A stretch of DNA of 64,000 bases from positions 1,302,001 to 1,366,000 of the forward strand of contig NC_013081.1 of the NCBI RefSeq assembly GCF_000142805.1, in the 5' to 3' direction. Position 1 is the stretch's first letter. Every line of letters starts with the position of its first letter. Positions 18,663 through 26,929 of the stretch are shown here, piece by piece. The notes under the pieces were generated by a model that was not told where the DNA came from, made no database searches, and was given only the letters and a program-made list of their open reading frames with translations. Origin of the DNA: Lachancea thermotolerans CBS 6340. Lineage: Eukaryota > Ascomycota > Saccharomycetes > Saccharomycetales > Saccharomycetaceae. A program made the position numbers and the translations under genes.

Positions 18663-21090
18663 ATGCGTATTTTGGTATGTTGGGACATAATCGAGGATGT
18701 ATCGGTAATCTGGCAGGATCCTATGGAGCTACGTTCAGGCTCCATGTTTTCAAAAGAGCGTTCCCCTTCCTTTCTGTAGAAATGGTATTGTTAACCGGGA
18801 GAAACTCCAAAGGTCTCCCCGAGAGATCTTGCCAGACACGTTTCCATCTCACACTGTACCTGCTACTAACACTACCTTCCTTTAGATTACCAATGATGAT
18901 GGCCCTCCAGACCCTAGGGCATCGCCGTACATACGGCCCTTTATTCAATACATTCTATCGAATCGCCCTGACTGGCAACTGACCGTGTGTTTGCCAGACA
19001 GGCAACGCTCATGGATTGGTAAGGCTCATTTCGCCGGCAAGGATGCCCACGCCCGCTTTTCATACATGAGCAAGGATGCTAAGGACGACGCTCTTTTCGG
19101 TCCTTACCTGCAACCGCAGCGTTCCATGCATGGGTCAAAGCTCCCATCCGTGACAAATGAGGGCATCCCAAAGGATGCAATTGAATACTGTCTGGTCGAT
19201 GGCACGCCAGCAACTGCTACAGACATTGGCCTCCATCACTTGACATCCCACAAATTCGACCTCGTTATTTCCGGCCCCAACGTTGGCCGTAACACATCTG
19301 CTGCCTACATAACTTCTAGCGGAACTGTTGGCGCCGCGATGGAAGCAGTTGTCTCCGCAGGGGTTAAAGCTGTGGCTGTTTCTTTTGCATACTTTGAAGG
19401 TAATAAGTATGTCGATGAAGAACTTTTGCATAGGGCTTCGGAAAGGAGTTGCCGTGTCATCGAATACCTTTACAATCACTGGAACATCGACGCACAGCTC
19501 TACAGCATTAATGTGCCGCTTAAGCAGTCTTTAAATGAGTCTACTAGGGCTGTTTATACCCATATTCTGGAAAACAAGTGGAGTTCTGTCTATGGTGCTG
19601 GCCGCGATGCAGATGTTAAACATGACGTGGACTCTGAAGGCGAAGGAATAACATTTAAGTGGCAGCCTGATTTTGTCGCTCAGCGCCAAGCAATTTTCGA
19701 TTCCCCCGAGAACAGCATGAATGATGGCAGGGTTATTGAAAAGGGTCTTATAAGCGTGACTCCACTCCGTGCGGTATTCCACCAGATTTCTCAGCTTGTT
19801 GGGGAGCTTGACCTAAACCTCTCAGAAGCTGAGGGGAAGCCTAGCAAAAAATCCCAAACAAATGCCATAAAGAACGACTTGAAAAGTGATGCAGAGGGGA
19901 CACTACTATTAACTTTACCCTCGCAAGAGTATATTTACAAACCTTTGGTCAGCGCCATTAACAGCCGGTTGCCTAATGTCAAAATTGTTGACTCGATGCC
20001 AGCGAAGAGTTCAAAAACTTCGAAAAAAGTCTTGCACTACGGCGATTATGAACATATTGACATCGATAAATTAGTGGAAGGCGACACTTATTTTGCCAAT
20101 ACCTACATTTACCGCAAAGCACTCATAAGAAAGCATTTTTTGTCGCACACAATCCATTCGTATATTGTCAAGAACCCGGACTCACCCCTTTCGTCTGCCT
20201 ACCTTGAAACTTTCAATATTGACGTTGATTATGCAGAATTTCTTGACGACGCTCTTGACGAAAACTGGGAGCTTAGACAAGAGCTGGAACTCGAAGAAAA
20301 ATGGTGGATTCTCAAGCCAAGCATGAGCGACAAGGCACAAGGTATTAGAGTTTTTAAAAGCATTAAAGATTTGCAAGCAATCTTCGACTCTTTTGACGAA
20401 GATCCAAGTGACGACGGAAGCGAGACGAATCCTAATAGTGTTGTAGTCTCTCAATTGAGGCACTTTATTGTACAGGAGTACCTAGCGTCTCCTCTACTTC
20501 TCCCATCAATGCAAGGGCGCAAGTTCCACATTCGCTGTTACGTGACCTGCAAAGGAGACCTTGAAGTTTACGTTTATGACAGAATGCTGGCTTTATTTGC
20601 ACCTTCCTCTTTCAAAGAGCTGAGCGAAAGTTATAATGCTACAGACCCTAGAGACTTAGCTTGCCATCTAACCAATACTTGTCTACAGGAAGAGGAATCT
20701 TCCAAAGAAAACTCTGTTCGCGAGCTGGATGCTTTGGAGGATTTGGGAGCGAGTGAAGTTCTCAAAATCAAATCCCAAATCCACGAAATAACACGAGAGT
20801 TATTCATGGCGGCAGTCACTACAAACAGGCTGCATTTCCAGCCCTTGGCTAATGCCTTCGAAACTTATGGTATCGACTTCCTGGTGGATTCGTCCATGAA
20901 CGTCAAGATATTGGAGGTCAACGCTTATCCTGATTTTAAACAAACAGGCCAGGACCTAAAAGGATTAATTGACGAACTTTTTGATGAAGTCACTAAAAAC
21001 TGTATTGTTCCCTTATTCCAAGGCGATAAAACATGTTCGGAAGGATCCAACTTCGTAAAAGTGTTAGATCATCAATCGAATGGGTGGTGA
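18663..21090 (+). CDS. PBY1: Pby1, SurE-like plus TTL-like protein of P-bodies, with one intron
   Basis: Joined exons 18663-18674 and 18886-21090 give 738 aa (yeast YBR094W, 753 aa). Exon 1 is only 12 nt and encodes MRIL; joining restores MRIL-ITNDDGP, the metal-binding opening of the SurE phosphatase family, which the downstream frame lacks on its own. The N-terminal half is SurE-like (SGPNVGRNTSAAYITSSGTVGAAMEA, about 110-140). The C-terminal half is a tubulin-tyrosine-ligase-like ATP-grasp domain with KWWILKPSMSDKAQGIRVFK, FIVQEYL, KFHIRCYV, LTNTCLQ and ILEVNAYPDFKQTG. Pby1 associates with P-bodies and the decapping machinery in S. cerevisiae; its chemistry is not settled. It stands divergent from TIM12 and convergent with RXT2. 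Confidence 0.95.
18675..18885 (+). other. Spliceosomal intron of PBY1
   Basis: 211-nt intron with a perfect yeast 5' splice site GTATGT (18675-18680), a perfect branch sequence TACTAAC (18864-18870) and a pyrimidine-rich tract to the acceptor TTTAG ending at 18885, 16 nt after the branch A. Both flanks are coding and in phase. S. cerevisiae PBY1 is intronless as I know it. Confidence 0.93.
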
Positions 21091-21142
21091 GCCTTCCCGA
21101 TCGTAGTGGTATCTCTGCTAGTTTATAATTGGTGTGGTCAAC

Positions 21143-22165
21143 TTATATTTCATCTTCTTCAGCTTCGAAATTTTGCCCGTCTGTCATAGTCCGGTTCGTA
21201 GCAGCGCTTATTAGGCCTCTCTTTACTACATGAAGAGCACTGGGAACAGTGACATCATCCTCTGGGATGCCCGCAAATTCTTTTCCCCACCCAAGAATAC
21301 GCTGCTTTATCCGCTCTGCCTTAGCAATACATTTTCGAATTTTTTGCAGATTCCTGATAAATTCTTGATTTCGCTGAAGAGCTATCTGGGCTAGTTGTCT
21401 AGCTGTTTCAACCTCTTGTAAAGTTTCTTCTCCTTTTTGAGATATGACAGATGGTAGTAAATTTGAGGGGTCAAGCTGAGGTAACGCAAAAAAGGGATCT
21501 TCGTCCGTGGATGTAGCGTGCCCAGAAATTTGTTGGGGGTGACCTTGACACGCAAGGTCTTCATCGCCGTCATCGCGCAGCTTAAGGTTGTGATCGTACT
21601 CTTCCAGGTTTAGTGTATCTTCATACAGTGGCCCAGGATAGTCTCCTAGAAAAGCCTCCAGCAGCTTTGACAAATAGACAACATTGCTTTGTTCTTTTTC
21701 AACCATAAGCACTGCCTGCAGCGCCAATGCGCCAAGCACCTCACTTTTGAAAGTTTTTGAAATAGCTGGGTGTTTCGCAACATCTTCAATGGTAGAGACA
21801 GGCGCAAGGATGTTCCTCACGTCCACCAGCCTGTGTAGATCTAGATCAAACGTTTCAGAATCACTAGCGCCGTTCGACACCCAGTTACGAGCTAAAAGCT
21901 TATGCATGGACCCATTATAAAATACTTGGTCCCGGTCGTTTTCTGGCAGGTTATTCAAAGATGTACGACTGACTTCCTCCGAGGATTGTAACAGCTTATT
22001 TCCTCGGTTGGTCGAGGCTCCACTTGTGGATGGGAAAACGAACCCTTCATTTGATTTGTTAAGTTTCGGAAAGTTTCCACTTTTATGGCGTACTACAGCA
22101 TCCAGAAACTGCTTTATTTGGTGCCTTGATCCCGTGTCTTCACTGGCTTCAGCGTCCGTCATCAT
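21143..22165 (-). CDS. RXT2: Rxt2, subunit of the Rpd3L histone deacetylase complex
   Basis: Component of the large Rpd3 deacetylase complex in the nucleus. It has 340 aa from the ATG at 22163-22165 (the next codon is also ATG), against 430 aa in S. cerevisiae (YBR095C). The conserved Rxt2 core is seen at about residues 90-200: FYNGSMHKLLARNW, IEDVAKHPAISKTFKSEVLGALALQAVLMVEKEQSNVVYLSKLLEAFLGDYP and LNLEEYDHNL. A C-terminal helix with ETARQLAQIALQRNQEFIRNLQKIRKCI may be a coiled coil. The shorter length is mostly in the variable N-terminus and tail. Its 5' end lies only 78 bp from the transposon end at 22243, so the insertion sits in or next to the RXT2 promoter. Confidence 0.9.
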   Translation of the reverse strand: MMTDAEASEDTGSRHQIKQFLDAVVRHKSGNFPKLNKSNEGFVFPSTSGASTNRGNKLLQSSEEVSRTSLNNLPENDRDQVFYNGSMHKLLARNWVSNGASDSETFDLDLHRLVDVRNILAPVSTIEDVAKHPAISKTFKSEVLGALALQAVLMVEKEQSNVVYLSKLLEAFLGDYPGPLYEDTLNLEEYDHNLKLRDDGDEDLACQGHPQQISGHATSTDEDPFFALPQLDPSNLLPSVISQKGEETLQEVETARQLAQIALQRNQEFIRNLQKIRKCIAKAERIKQRILGWGKEFAGIPEDDVTVPSALHVVKRGLISAATNRTMTDGQNFEAEEDEI

Positions 22166-22242
22166 GTTGACATGGATCTTGAATTTACGTTAAGCTGCAA
22201 CAGTATTGAATATAAAATATCGAAGGTTAGCTTTTTACACTA

Positions 22243-22283
22243 GAGTACTTGTAAACGGCCTGAGGTTGATAATGAAAAACGAC
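22243..22283 (+). repeat. Left terminal inverted repeat
   Basis: Starts GAGTACTTGTAAACGGCCTG and matches the inverted right end at all but two of about 41 positions (C/T at the 14th base, A/G at the 35th), after which similarity fades. It is preceded by TA at 22241-22242. Confidence 0.93.
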
Positions 22284-22375
22284 TTGAAGATCAAATTTTT
22301 CCTTTTTGACGCTTCAACTCGATTATCAAGTCGAAATATGACGCCGACTTGAGAACTTTTTCTTCAAGTTGGATT
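22280..22375. repeat. Left subterminal repeats
   Basis: Just inside the left end the 8-mer CGACTTGA occurs at 22280-22287 and 22345-22352 and in inverted form (TCAAGTCG) at 22326-22333, with related TCAACTCG and TCAAGTTG copies in between. Clustered short subterminal repeats are typical binding sites for transposon proteins. Confidence 0.6.
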
Positions 22376-22506
22376 TTGGGCCATTCGTGCTTTAGTGACC
22401 TGCGAAACAACAATTTCTTATGTAATATCAACAACGCGTAAAGCTGAAGCGATGATTAACAAACCCGAAATGAGGCTATCATCGTCCACCTCTTCTCAAG
22501 CTAGCC

Positions 22507-23799
22507 ATGGAATCTGGAAAACGTCAGAGTATCAACAGTCCTGCACGTCCGGCTCCCCGCGAAACCTCGTGCTCAGAAACTCTACTTAATGACGGTGATG
22601 ATGATGCCCAAGCCAACTCCACTGAGATTGATAACCATGATATGGAGACTGGAAGAGACGTATCTCCATCACCAAGAAACTTAGTGGGGACGACAAGCCA
22701 CGATGAAATGCAACAAGAGCAGCTTTATCTTGAATATTTCCACTCAGCGATAATAACCGAGGAACTAGGTTTAATCAAACATCTCAAGCGTGCACATGGA
22801 AAAATGATAAAAGCTATACAGGAGCTCATTAGGGTCAAAGGCTACAGATCAGCTGACAGTGGCAAGGAATACAGGTTTAAGTGGACAGATAATGCTACCT
22901 ATTATCTTCTTAAGTACTGCCTTGAGATTGGGCCTTTTTACGGATTCGAGCATCTTAAGAGACCTTCACTAACCAAGTTAGAGCAAAGCAGCCTGATATC
23001 TTTGAAGTGGAGTTGCGTCTGGTATGACCTGCTAATGACATTGAAATTCGAGAACAGCATTATACCAACAGAATCGCAAATTAAAAGCAAATGCAGATAT
23101 TTGCTGGATAATGCTCATCCCAAACTGTTCGCGGTTACGACAGGAGATGAGCGAAACCCGTTTTCATTTACAGGTGTTGATAAAGTTGATAACATTTTAG
23201 AGATGCTTACAAGGCTGAAAAATGATGCTGAACAAAGAAAAGTAGAAATCCAAAAACTGGAAACTGATCGCCAAAATAACAAGAGAACCTTGGGCCAGAT
23301 GCTGTGTTCTAATAGTATTCCGAGCGTAACAGAAGGCCTTAGTAACTCTGACTCTGAAGAACCATCTTCAATAGATGATATTAATCAGCCCAATAGTATC
23401 ACAATGAGAAGAAATAAAAGGGCGGGGCGCTTGCTCAACTTTAAGGAAATTGCACAGTATTCTCTTTCTAATTCAGCTTTAGTAGGCGACCTGCAAGGAA
23501 CACTCAAAGAATCAATCGAGGCAGCAGCCGTGGAAGAAAGAAAATACAAAGATAAAGAACAGCAGCGAAAGGACCAAGAGCTTGCGCTAAAGCAAAAAAA
23601 GCTAGAGATTAGTCTTCAGCACAACCAACATATGTTAGAGTTAGAGCTTGAGCGTCAAAAACGCGAGCAGTTTGATCATGATGCTAAGAAAATTGACACT
23701 TTACTTAAAATGATGGACAGGGCTAAAAGCTTGGAAGGGGATAAGTCCCCATCATCTGAAGCGTTACAGAAGTTGTTGCACAATTTCGTGAGTCGTTAA
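22507..23799 (+). CDS. Myb/SANT-like DNA-binding partner protein of the Harbinger element
   Basis: 430 aa, starting at the ATG at 22507 and intact. The first 75 residues are Asp/Ser-rich and probably disordered. A trihelix Myb/SANT-like segment spans about 120-205: FKWTDNATYYLLKYCLE (W126), SLKWSCVWYDLL (W168, W172) and a last helix IKSKCRYLLDN, the aromatic spacing and the final I.xKC..LL pattern expected of this family. Residues about 340-425 form a strongly charged coiled coil rich in Lys, Glu and Gln. In plant Harbinger elements the Myb-like protein binds the element ends and brings the transposase to the nucleus. I know of no S. cerevisiae homologue. It could alternatively be a captured host gene, but its position inside the inverted repeats argues for an element gene. 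Confidence 0.8.
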   Translation: MESGKRQSINSPARPAPRETSCSETLLNDGDDDAQANSTEIDNHDMETGRDVSPSPRNLVGTTSHDEMQQEQLYLEYFHSAIITEELGLIKHLKRAHGKMIKAIQELIRVKGYRSADSGKEYRFKWTDNATYYLLKYCLEIGPFYGFEHLKRPSLTKLEQSSLISLKWSCVWYDLLMTLKFENSIIPTESQIKSKCRYLLDNAHPKLFAVTTGDERNPFSFTGVDKVDNILEMLTRLKNDAEQRKVEIQKLETDRQNNKRTLGQMLCSNSIPSVTEGLSNSDSEEPSSIDDINQPNSITMRRNKRAGRLLNFKEIAQYSLSNSALVGDLQGTLKESIEAAAVEERKYKDKEQQRKDQELALKQKKLEISLQHNQHMLELELERQKREQFDHDAKKIDTLLKMMDRAKSLEGDKSPSSEALQKLLHNFVSR

Positions 23800-24080
23800 A
23801 CATGAAACAGCTACAAGACGTACCAAAAAACCATTTCCCGCTTGTTGCTACACTATCTCACTGCAGGTTCACGCGGGTCCCTCTTCCTCTCTATCTTCCT
23901 TCTCAAATGCGCTTATAATATATTTCCGAGTCTATCAAAACTCAGGTGTTCGTATTGTTTTGAGAAAAAAGAACCAGTTCCATTGATGTCTATAAGGAAG
24001 CCATCGAAATATTGGGGGAACTTGAGTCCATTCATGTACTCTTCAAAGTGTGGTGGAGAAATATTAAAATACTTGGAACC

Positions 24081-25360
24081 TCAGGATCCTTCTAAGCAAT
24101 GCTTAAGGTTCGTTAGGAATACAGCAATAGTGAAATAAGCACCACAAAATCTCACACCTCCTACTTTCAGTCTTCCCAGAATATTAAAGATTTGGAAATT
24201 GTTTTTGACTGCGCCGAAAAACCACTCGATTGATACGCGCGAGCCAGATAAAATCTTATTGTACTCTTTTTGCCCATTTGTTAAGTTCTGTCCCTTATAC
24301 CCGACCGTCAGCGAGTCTGAACTTCGGTAGGCGGGGTCCCCAAATATCCTATATTGAATACCACCGACCTTTAGTGCTGGCTTTAGTCTACGGTACAGAC
24401 CACTATTTGCAAAAAGAAAGGAATCATGCTGGCTGCCGGCAAAAGGCCCCGCCAGGTCTATACATATACCATCTGGGGTGGTTACTGCCTGATACTTTAG
24501 GGTATGTGTTTTCTTGTGTCCGCTGTAAGCCGCATTTTCTAGTCTCGCGTTTCCGTGCGGCCGGGCTATCTTAACGTGCGTGCCATCGATAAATCCCACG
24601 ATTCTACTGTTAGAGATTGACCTGCTTGAACTTAAAAGGCTTTGGTCGATGCTGGCAAGACGACCAGCAAGCCATGATGCGTTAGTAACAGACAGACATG
24701 GACTTGCAATATGAAACAGGTAGCACGTCACAAATGTTATGATCCTTGAAATTGTTGAAGCTTCCCTTCCACAGAGGCTAGTCAGGACGGTATAAGTGCA
24801 ACCACTCTTCAATCTAGCAATGAAAATGAAGAAGCATTCAAAAGCATCAAGTGAATATGCCCCAATATAGGAAGGTATCTTCAGTGCCTCAACAACACGA
24901 TCGAAATCAGACTTACAAAAACCTGTCAGTTTTCGGAAGTCAGTGTTAGTGTATTTTAGTTTGAACTTTCCGCCGCTATGATAATTTTTATTATAGCAGA
25001 AGTTCTTACCTCGTCCTCTGGACCTTTTTCTAGTCTCGAATTGAATTTGGTTGGCAATCAGTTGCTCAGTGAATTTATCAATTAAAATGCGCTCCTCATT
25101 GTGAAATACTCCATTGTCTTCCAGTGTTTCAAGAACTAATTGTGGTGTGCGCTGCGTCAACTTATTTGTAGCCCGGCGGATTACAAGGTTTCCATATGTG
25201 TATCTTAACAGGTACTGATTCGTGGCTACATTTTCAATGAATTCGCAGAAGCCATCGTTTTTTAAGTGTCGCTGTAAGTATTCAAGTACCCCATATAGTT
25301 ATGCAGGCCACACACTTCTTGATGTAAATAGGCCAAGCGCTCAACATCTGAAGTCTTCAT
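24081..25360 (-). pseudogene. PIF/Harbinger transposase (DDE_Tnp_4), one-base frameshift near the 5' end
   Basis: The main frame (25160 down to 24081, 359 codons) has no ATG before its conserved core, but stays open upstream to about 25299. An ATG at 25358-25360 opens another frame (MKTSDVERLAYLHQE...) that stops after 33 codons. The two overlap at a run of four G (25289-25292, CCCC on the plus strand); one missing base there would explain the break. The core has the catalytic triad in family context: GFIDGTHVKI, FGDPAYRSSD and SIEWFFGAVKN (D192, D275, E312 counted from codon 25160), with GPFAGSQHDSFLF between. A helix-turn-helix-like segment (ASTISRIITF) precedes it. Without the break it would be about 426 aa, a normal length. 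It may be a true mutation, a recoding site or a homopolymer sequencing error. Confidence 0.82.
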
Positions 25361-25439
25361 AATAATAGAAAGCTCAAGATACAATAAGGACTCAATTGTA
25401 GTCGCGAGGGCAGCTTGGAAAGAAGTGGATTGTTGTCAC

Positions 25440-25540
25440 GCGCAACCTAAAATGTCGCCGGACTTCTTTTGCCTCGAACTCGACCTTCAACCCATACTTC
25501 AACCTGTTTACAAACTCTACATATGGGTTGACGTTTTTTT
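25440..25540. repeat. Right subterminal repeats
   Basis: Read inward from the right end there are GGTTGAAG and GGGTTGAAGG copies followed by GTCGAGTTCGAG (about 25475-25510), resembling the Left-end CGACTTGA family loosely. No open frame of note uses this stretch. Confidence 0.4.
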
Positions 25541-25549
25541 CATTCTTGA

Positions 25550-25590
25550 GTCGTTCTTCATTATCAACCTCAGGCCATTTACAAGTACTC
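25550..25590 (-). repeat. Right terminal inverted repeat
   Basis: Read on the minus strand it starts GAGTACTTGTAAATGGCCTG and mirrors the left end over about 41 bp with two mismatches. It is followed on the plus strand by TA at 25591-25592. The bases outside (CACTA before the left end, TAGTAG after the right end) also pair partly, so the exact end could shift by a few bases. Confidence 0.93.
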
Positions 25591-25592
25591 TA

Positions 25593-25924
25593 GTAGTAAG
25601 ATGCGTAAAGAATGATTTTTATATCGAAGCAGAATGGCACTCCGCGGGAAAGCCCGATAACCAGGTGAACCCGCTGAAAAACCCGAGAAGAAACTTGAAA
25701 CACAAATCATTTACCTCCTGCCTGACTACAGAAATGATATGTATGGGCCCCACATAATGAACCCTTTCAATTTGACCAAGCCGAGGTCAACGTTAGAGAC
25801 AGAAACTTGATATCACATTAGACGAGCGCAGATCGGAAGCCAAGAACGTAAAGCGTGTGTTTGAGCTATATCGCTCTATTTTAGCATTGAAGTTAAGGTA
25901 AACTGTCTACCCGCGCCTACGATC
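25593..25924. other. Region between transposon and YBR096W
   Basis: 332 bp presumed to be the original promoter of YBR096W. No gene, tRNA or repeat recognised. Confidence 0.5.
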
Positions 25925-26608
25925 ATGTACCGATTAATTAAGCTTCTGGGACTGTTAGTTCTCCTATCGACGTACAAGAGCCTTCCTGGTGCTTACTTCG
26001 TGAGATTCTATGCCTACGTCTTGAGGAACTTGGGCCTTCCAATGCTCCTGGGGAAGAAAACAGAGACAATTGCTCAACTACAAAGCCAGCAGCTTGGGTG
26101 TTTCTCATATACGAGCCTAAAAACCTACGCCTCGCTCTTCGAATGCGATTTCTACCTCCATAAAAGCAACAGCACATATTTTGAAGAGCTGGATATTTCG
26201 AGAACCGACCTCATGACGAAGATATTCCAGAGTCTGTTTTTGAATTCGAAAAGAATGCCGTACGTCCCTGTAGCCAATGTCTTTACCAACTTTTTGAAGG
26301 AAATAAAGCCGTTCCAGCCATACGAGGTCCGTAGCTGTATTTTCTGCTGGGACGAGAAGTGGATCTACATTCTGAGTCGCTTTTACATCAAGCAGGGCAC
26401 GCAACTGGCGTCTCTGTCAATTACAAAGTACGTGTTGAAAGATGGAAGAAAAACAATAAAACCAGCGGATGCCTTGCAATTCTGTGGGCTGTATAATGAA
26501 GAGGCTGAGTCAATCTCTGAGCGAAATATGAAGCTCCTGTCGCAGCAATGTGGCTTCCATGAGACAAAGCCTCTCGAGGAAATATCTCACCAGTACAACA
26601 AGATATAG
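25925..26608 (+). CDS. YBR096W: Conserved ER protein, hotdog-fold thioesterase-like (YBR096W homologue)
   Basis: 227 aa (yeast YBR096W, 230 aa), function unknown. A hydrophobic N-terminal anchor (LLGLLVLLSTYKSLPGAYFVRFYAYVL) precedes a soluble domain containing ECDFYLHKSNSTYFEELDISRTDL (about 78-101), the pattern of the THEM6/4HBT-like hotdog family, with YEVRSCIFCWDEKWIYILSRF further on. In S. cerevisiae the protein localises to the endoplasmic reticulum. It keeps its place before VPS15, with SMK1 interleaved. A short tandem repeat begins directly after its stop codon. Confidence 0.88.
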   Translation: MYRLIKLLGLLVLLSTYKSLPGAYFVRFYAYVLRNLGLPMLLGKKTETIAQLQSQQLGCFSYTSLKTYASLFECDFYLHKSNSTYFEELDISRTDLMTKIFQSLFLNSKRMPYVPVANVFTNFLKEIKPFQPYEVRSCIFCWDEKWIYILSRFYIKQGTQLASLSITKYVLKDGRKTIKPADALQFCGLYNEEAESISERNMKLLSQQCGFHETKPLEEISHQYNKI

Positions 26609-26613
26609 AAAAA

Positions 26614-26653
26614 TTCCAAGAAAACTTCCAAGAAAACCTCCAAGAAAACTTCC
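26614..26653. repeat. Tandem 12-bp repeat after YBR096W
   Basis: Three and one third copies of the 12-mer TTCCAAGAAAAC (third copy with C for the first T), starting five bases after the YBR096W stop codon. The TTC and GAA spacing is three bases rather than two, so it is not a canonical heat-shock element. Confidence 0.85.
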
Positions 26654-26845
26654 TTAAGATTTGAAGGGGGATTATTGCGAAGTTGGAATAGATACTCGAT
26701 ACATACATTATTAGAATGGCAGCTTGGATCAAGCAGTCAAGGTTTGAACGAAAACTTGTCTATCTCAACATAAACTTTTGGTTTTATACCACGTGATACT
26801 TAGACAGTCGTAATTTACAGTGTCAGTTTTTAGAATATCATTGAA

Positions 26846-26852
26846 CACAAAT
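26846..26852 (+). promoter_or_regulatory. Candidate middle sporulation element before SMK1
   Basis: CACAAAT fits the MSE core CRCAAAW bound by Ndt80 and repressed by Sum1, 78 bp before the SMK1 ATG. A partial URS1-like core (CGGCGG at 26900-26905) lies nearer the start. S. cerevisiae SMK1 is controlled by an MSE and a URS1. Each motif is short, so the known regulation is what lifts confidence. Confidence 0.5.
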
Positions 26853-26929
26853 CATTGTGACGTCTGTTTTATAAGACTGCACCAAATCTAAGAAATCAGC
26901 GGCGGTTCAAGGGCTCGTATATTCTCAGC

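Larger units (their letters stand above)
22243..25590. mobile_element. PIF/Harbinger-like DNA transposon, 3348 bp
   Basis: The element lies between RXT2 and YBR096W, genes that are adjacent in S. cerevisiae. It is bounded by near-perfect inverted repeats of about 41 bp, flanked by TA on both sides, and holds two convergent genes: a Myb/SANT-like protein (plus strand) and a DDE_Tnp_4-type transposase (minus strand). Two separate proteins, a nuclease and a Myb-like DNA-binding partner, are the hallmark of PIF/Harbinger elements in plants, animals and fungi. The usual target duplication of that superfamily is 3 bp (TWA); here only a 2-bp TA is certain. The transposase gene carries a frameshift, so this copy may not be autonomous. 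Confidence 0.88.
26609..26929. other. Intergenic region YBR096W-SMK1
   Basis: 321 bp that contains the 12-bp tandem repeat, a CACGTG at about 26791-26796, and the candidate SMK1 control sites. No gene seen. Confidence 0.5.

Noticed and set aside
24230-24574. Plus-strand frame of 114 codons inside the transposon
   Set aside because: It is antisense to the catalytic core of the transposase and has no independent support.
26614-26653. Heat-shock element in the TTCCAAGAAAAC repeat
   Set aside because: TTC and GAA units are separated by three bases rather than two, so it does not fit the Hsf1 site.
26785-26870. Centromere-like CDEI (ATCACGTG on the minus strand) before SMK1
   Set aside because: No CDEIII (TTCCGAA core) at 80-170 bp and the flank is not A+T-rich enough.
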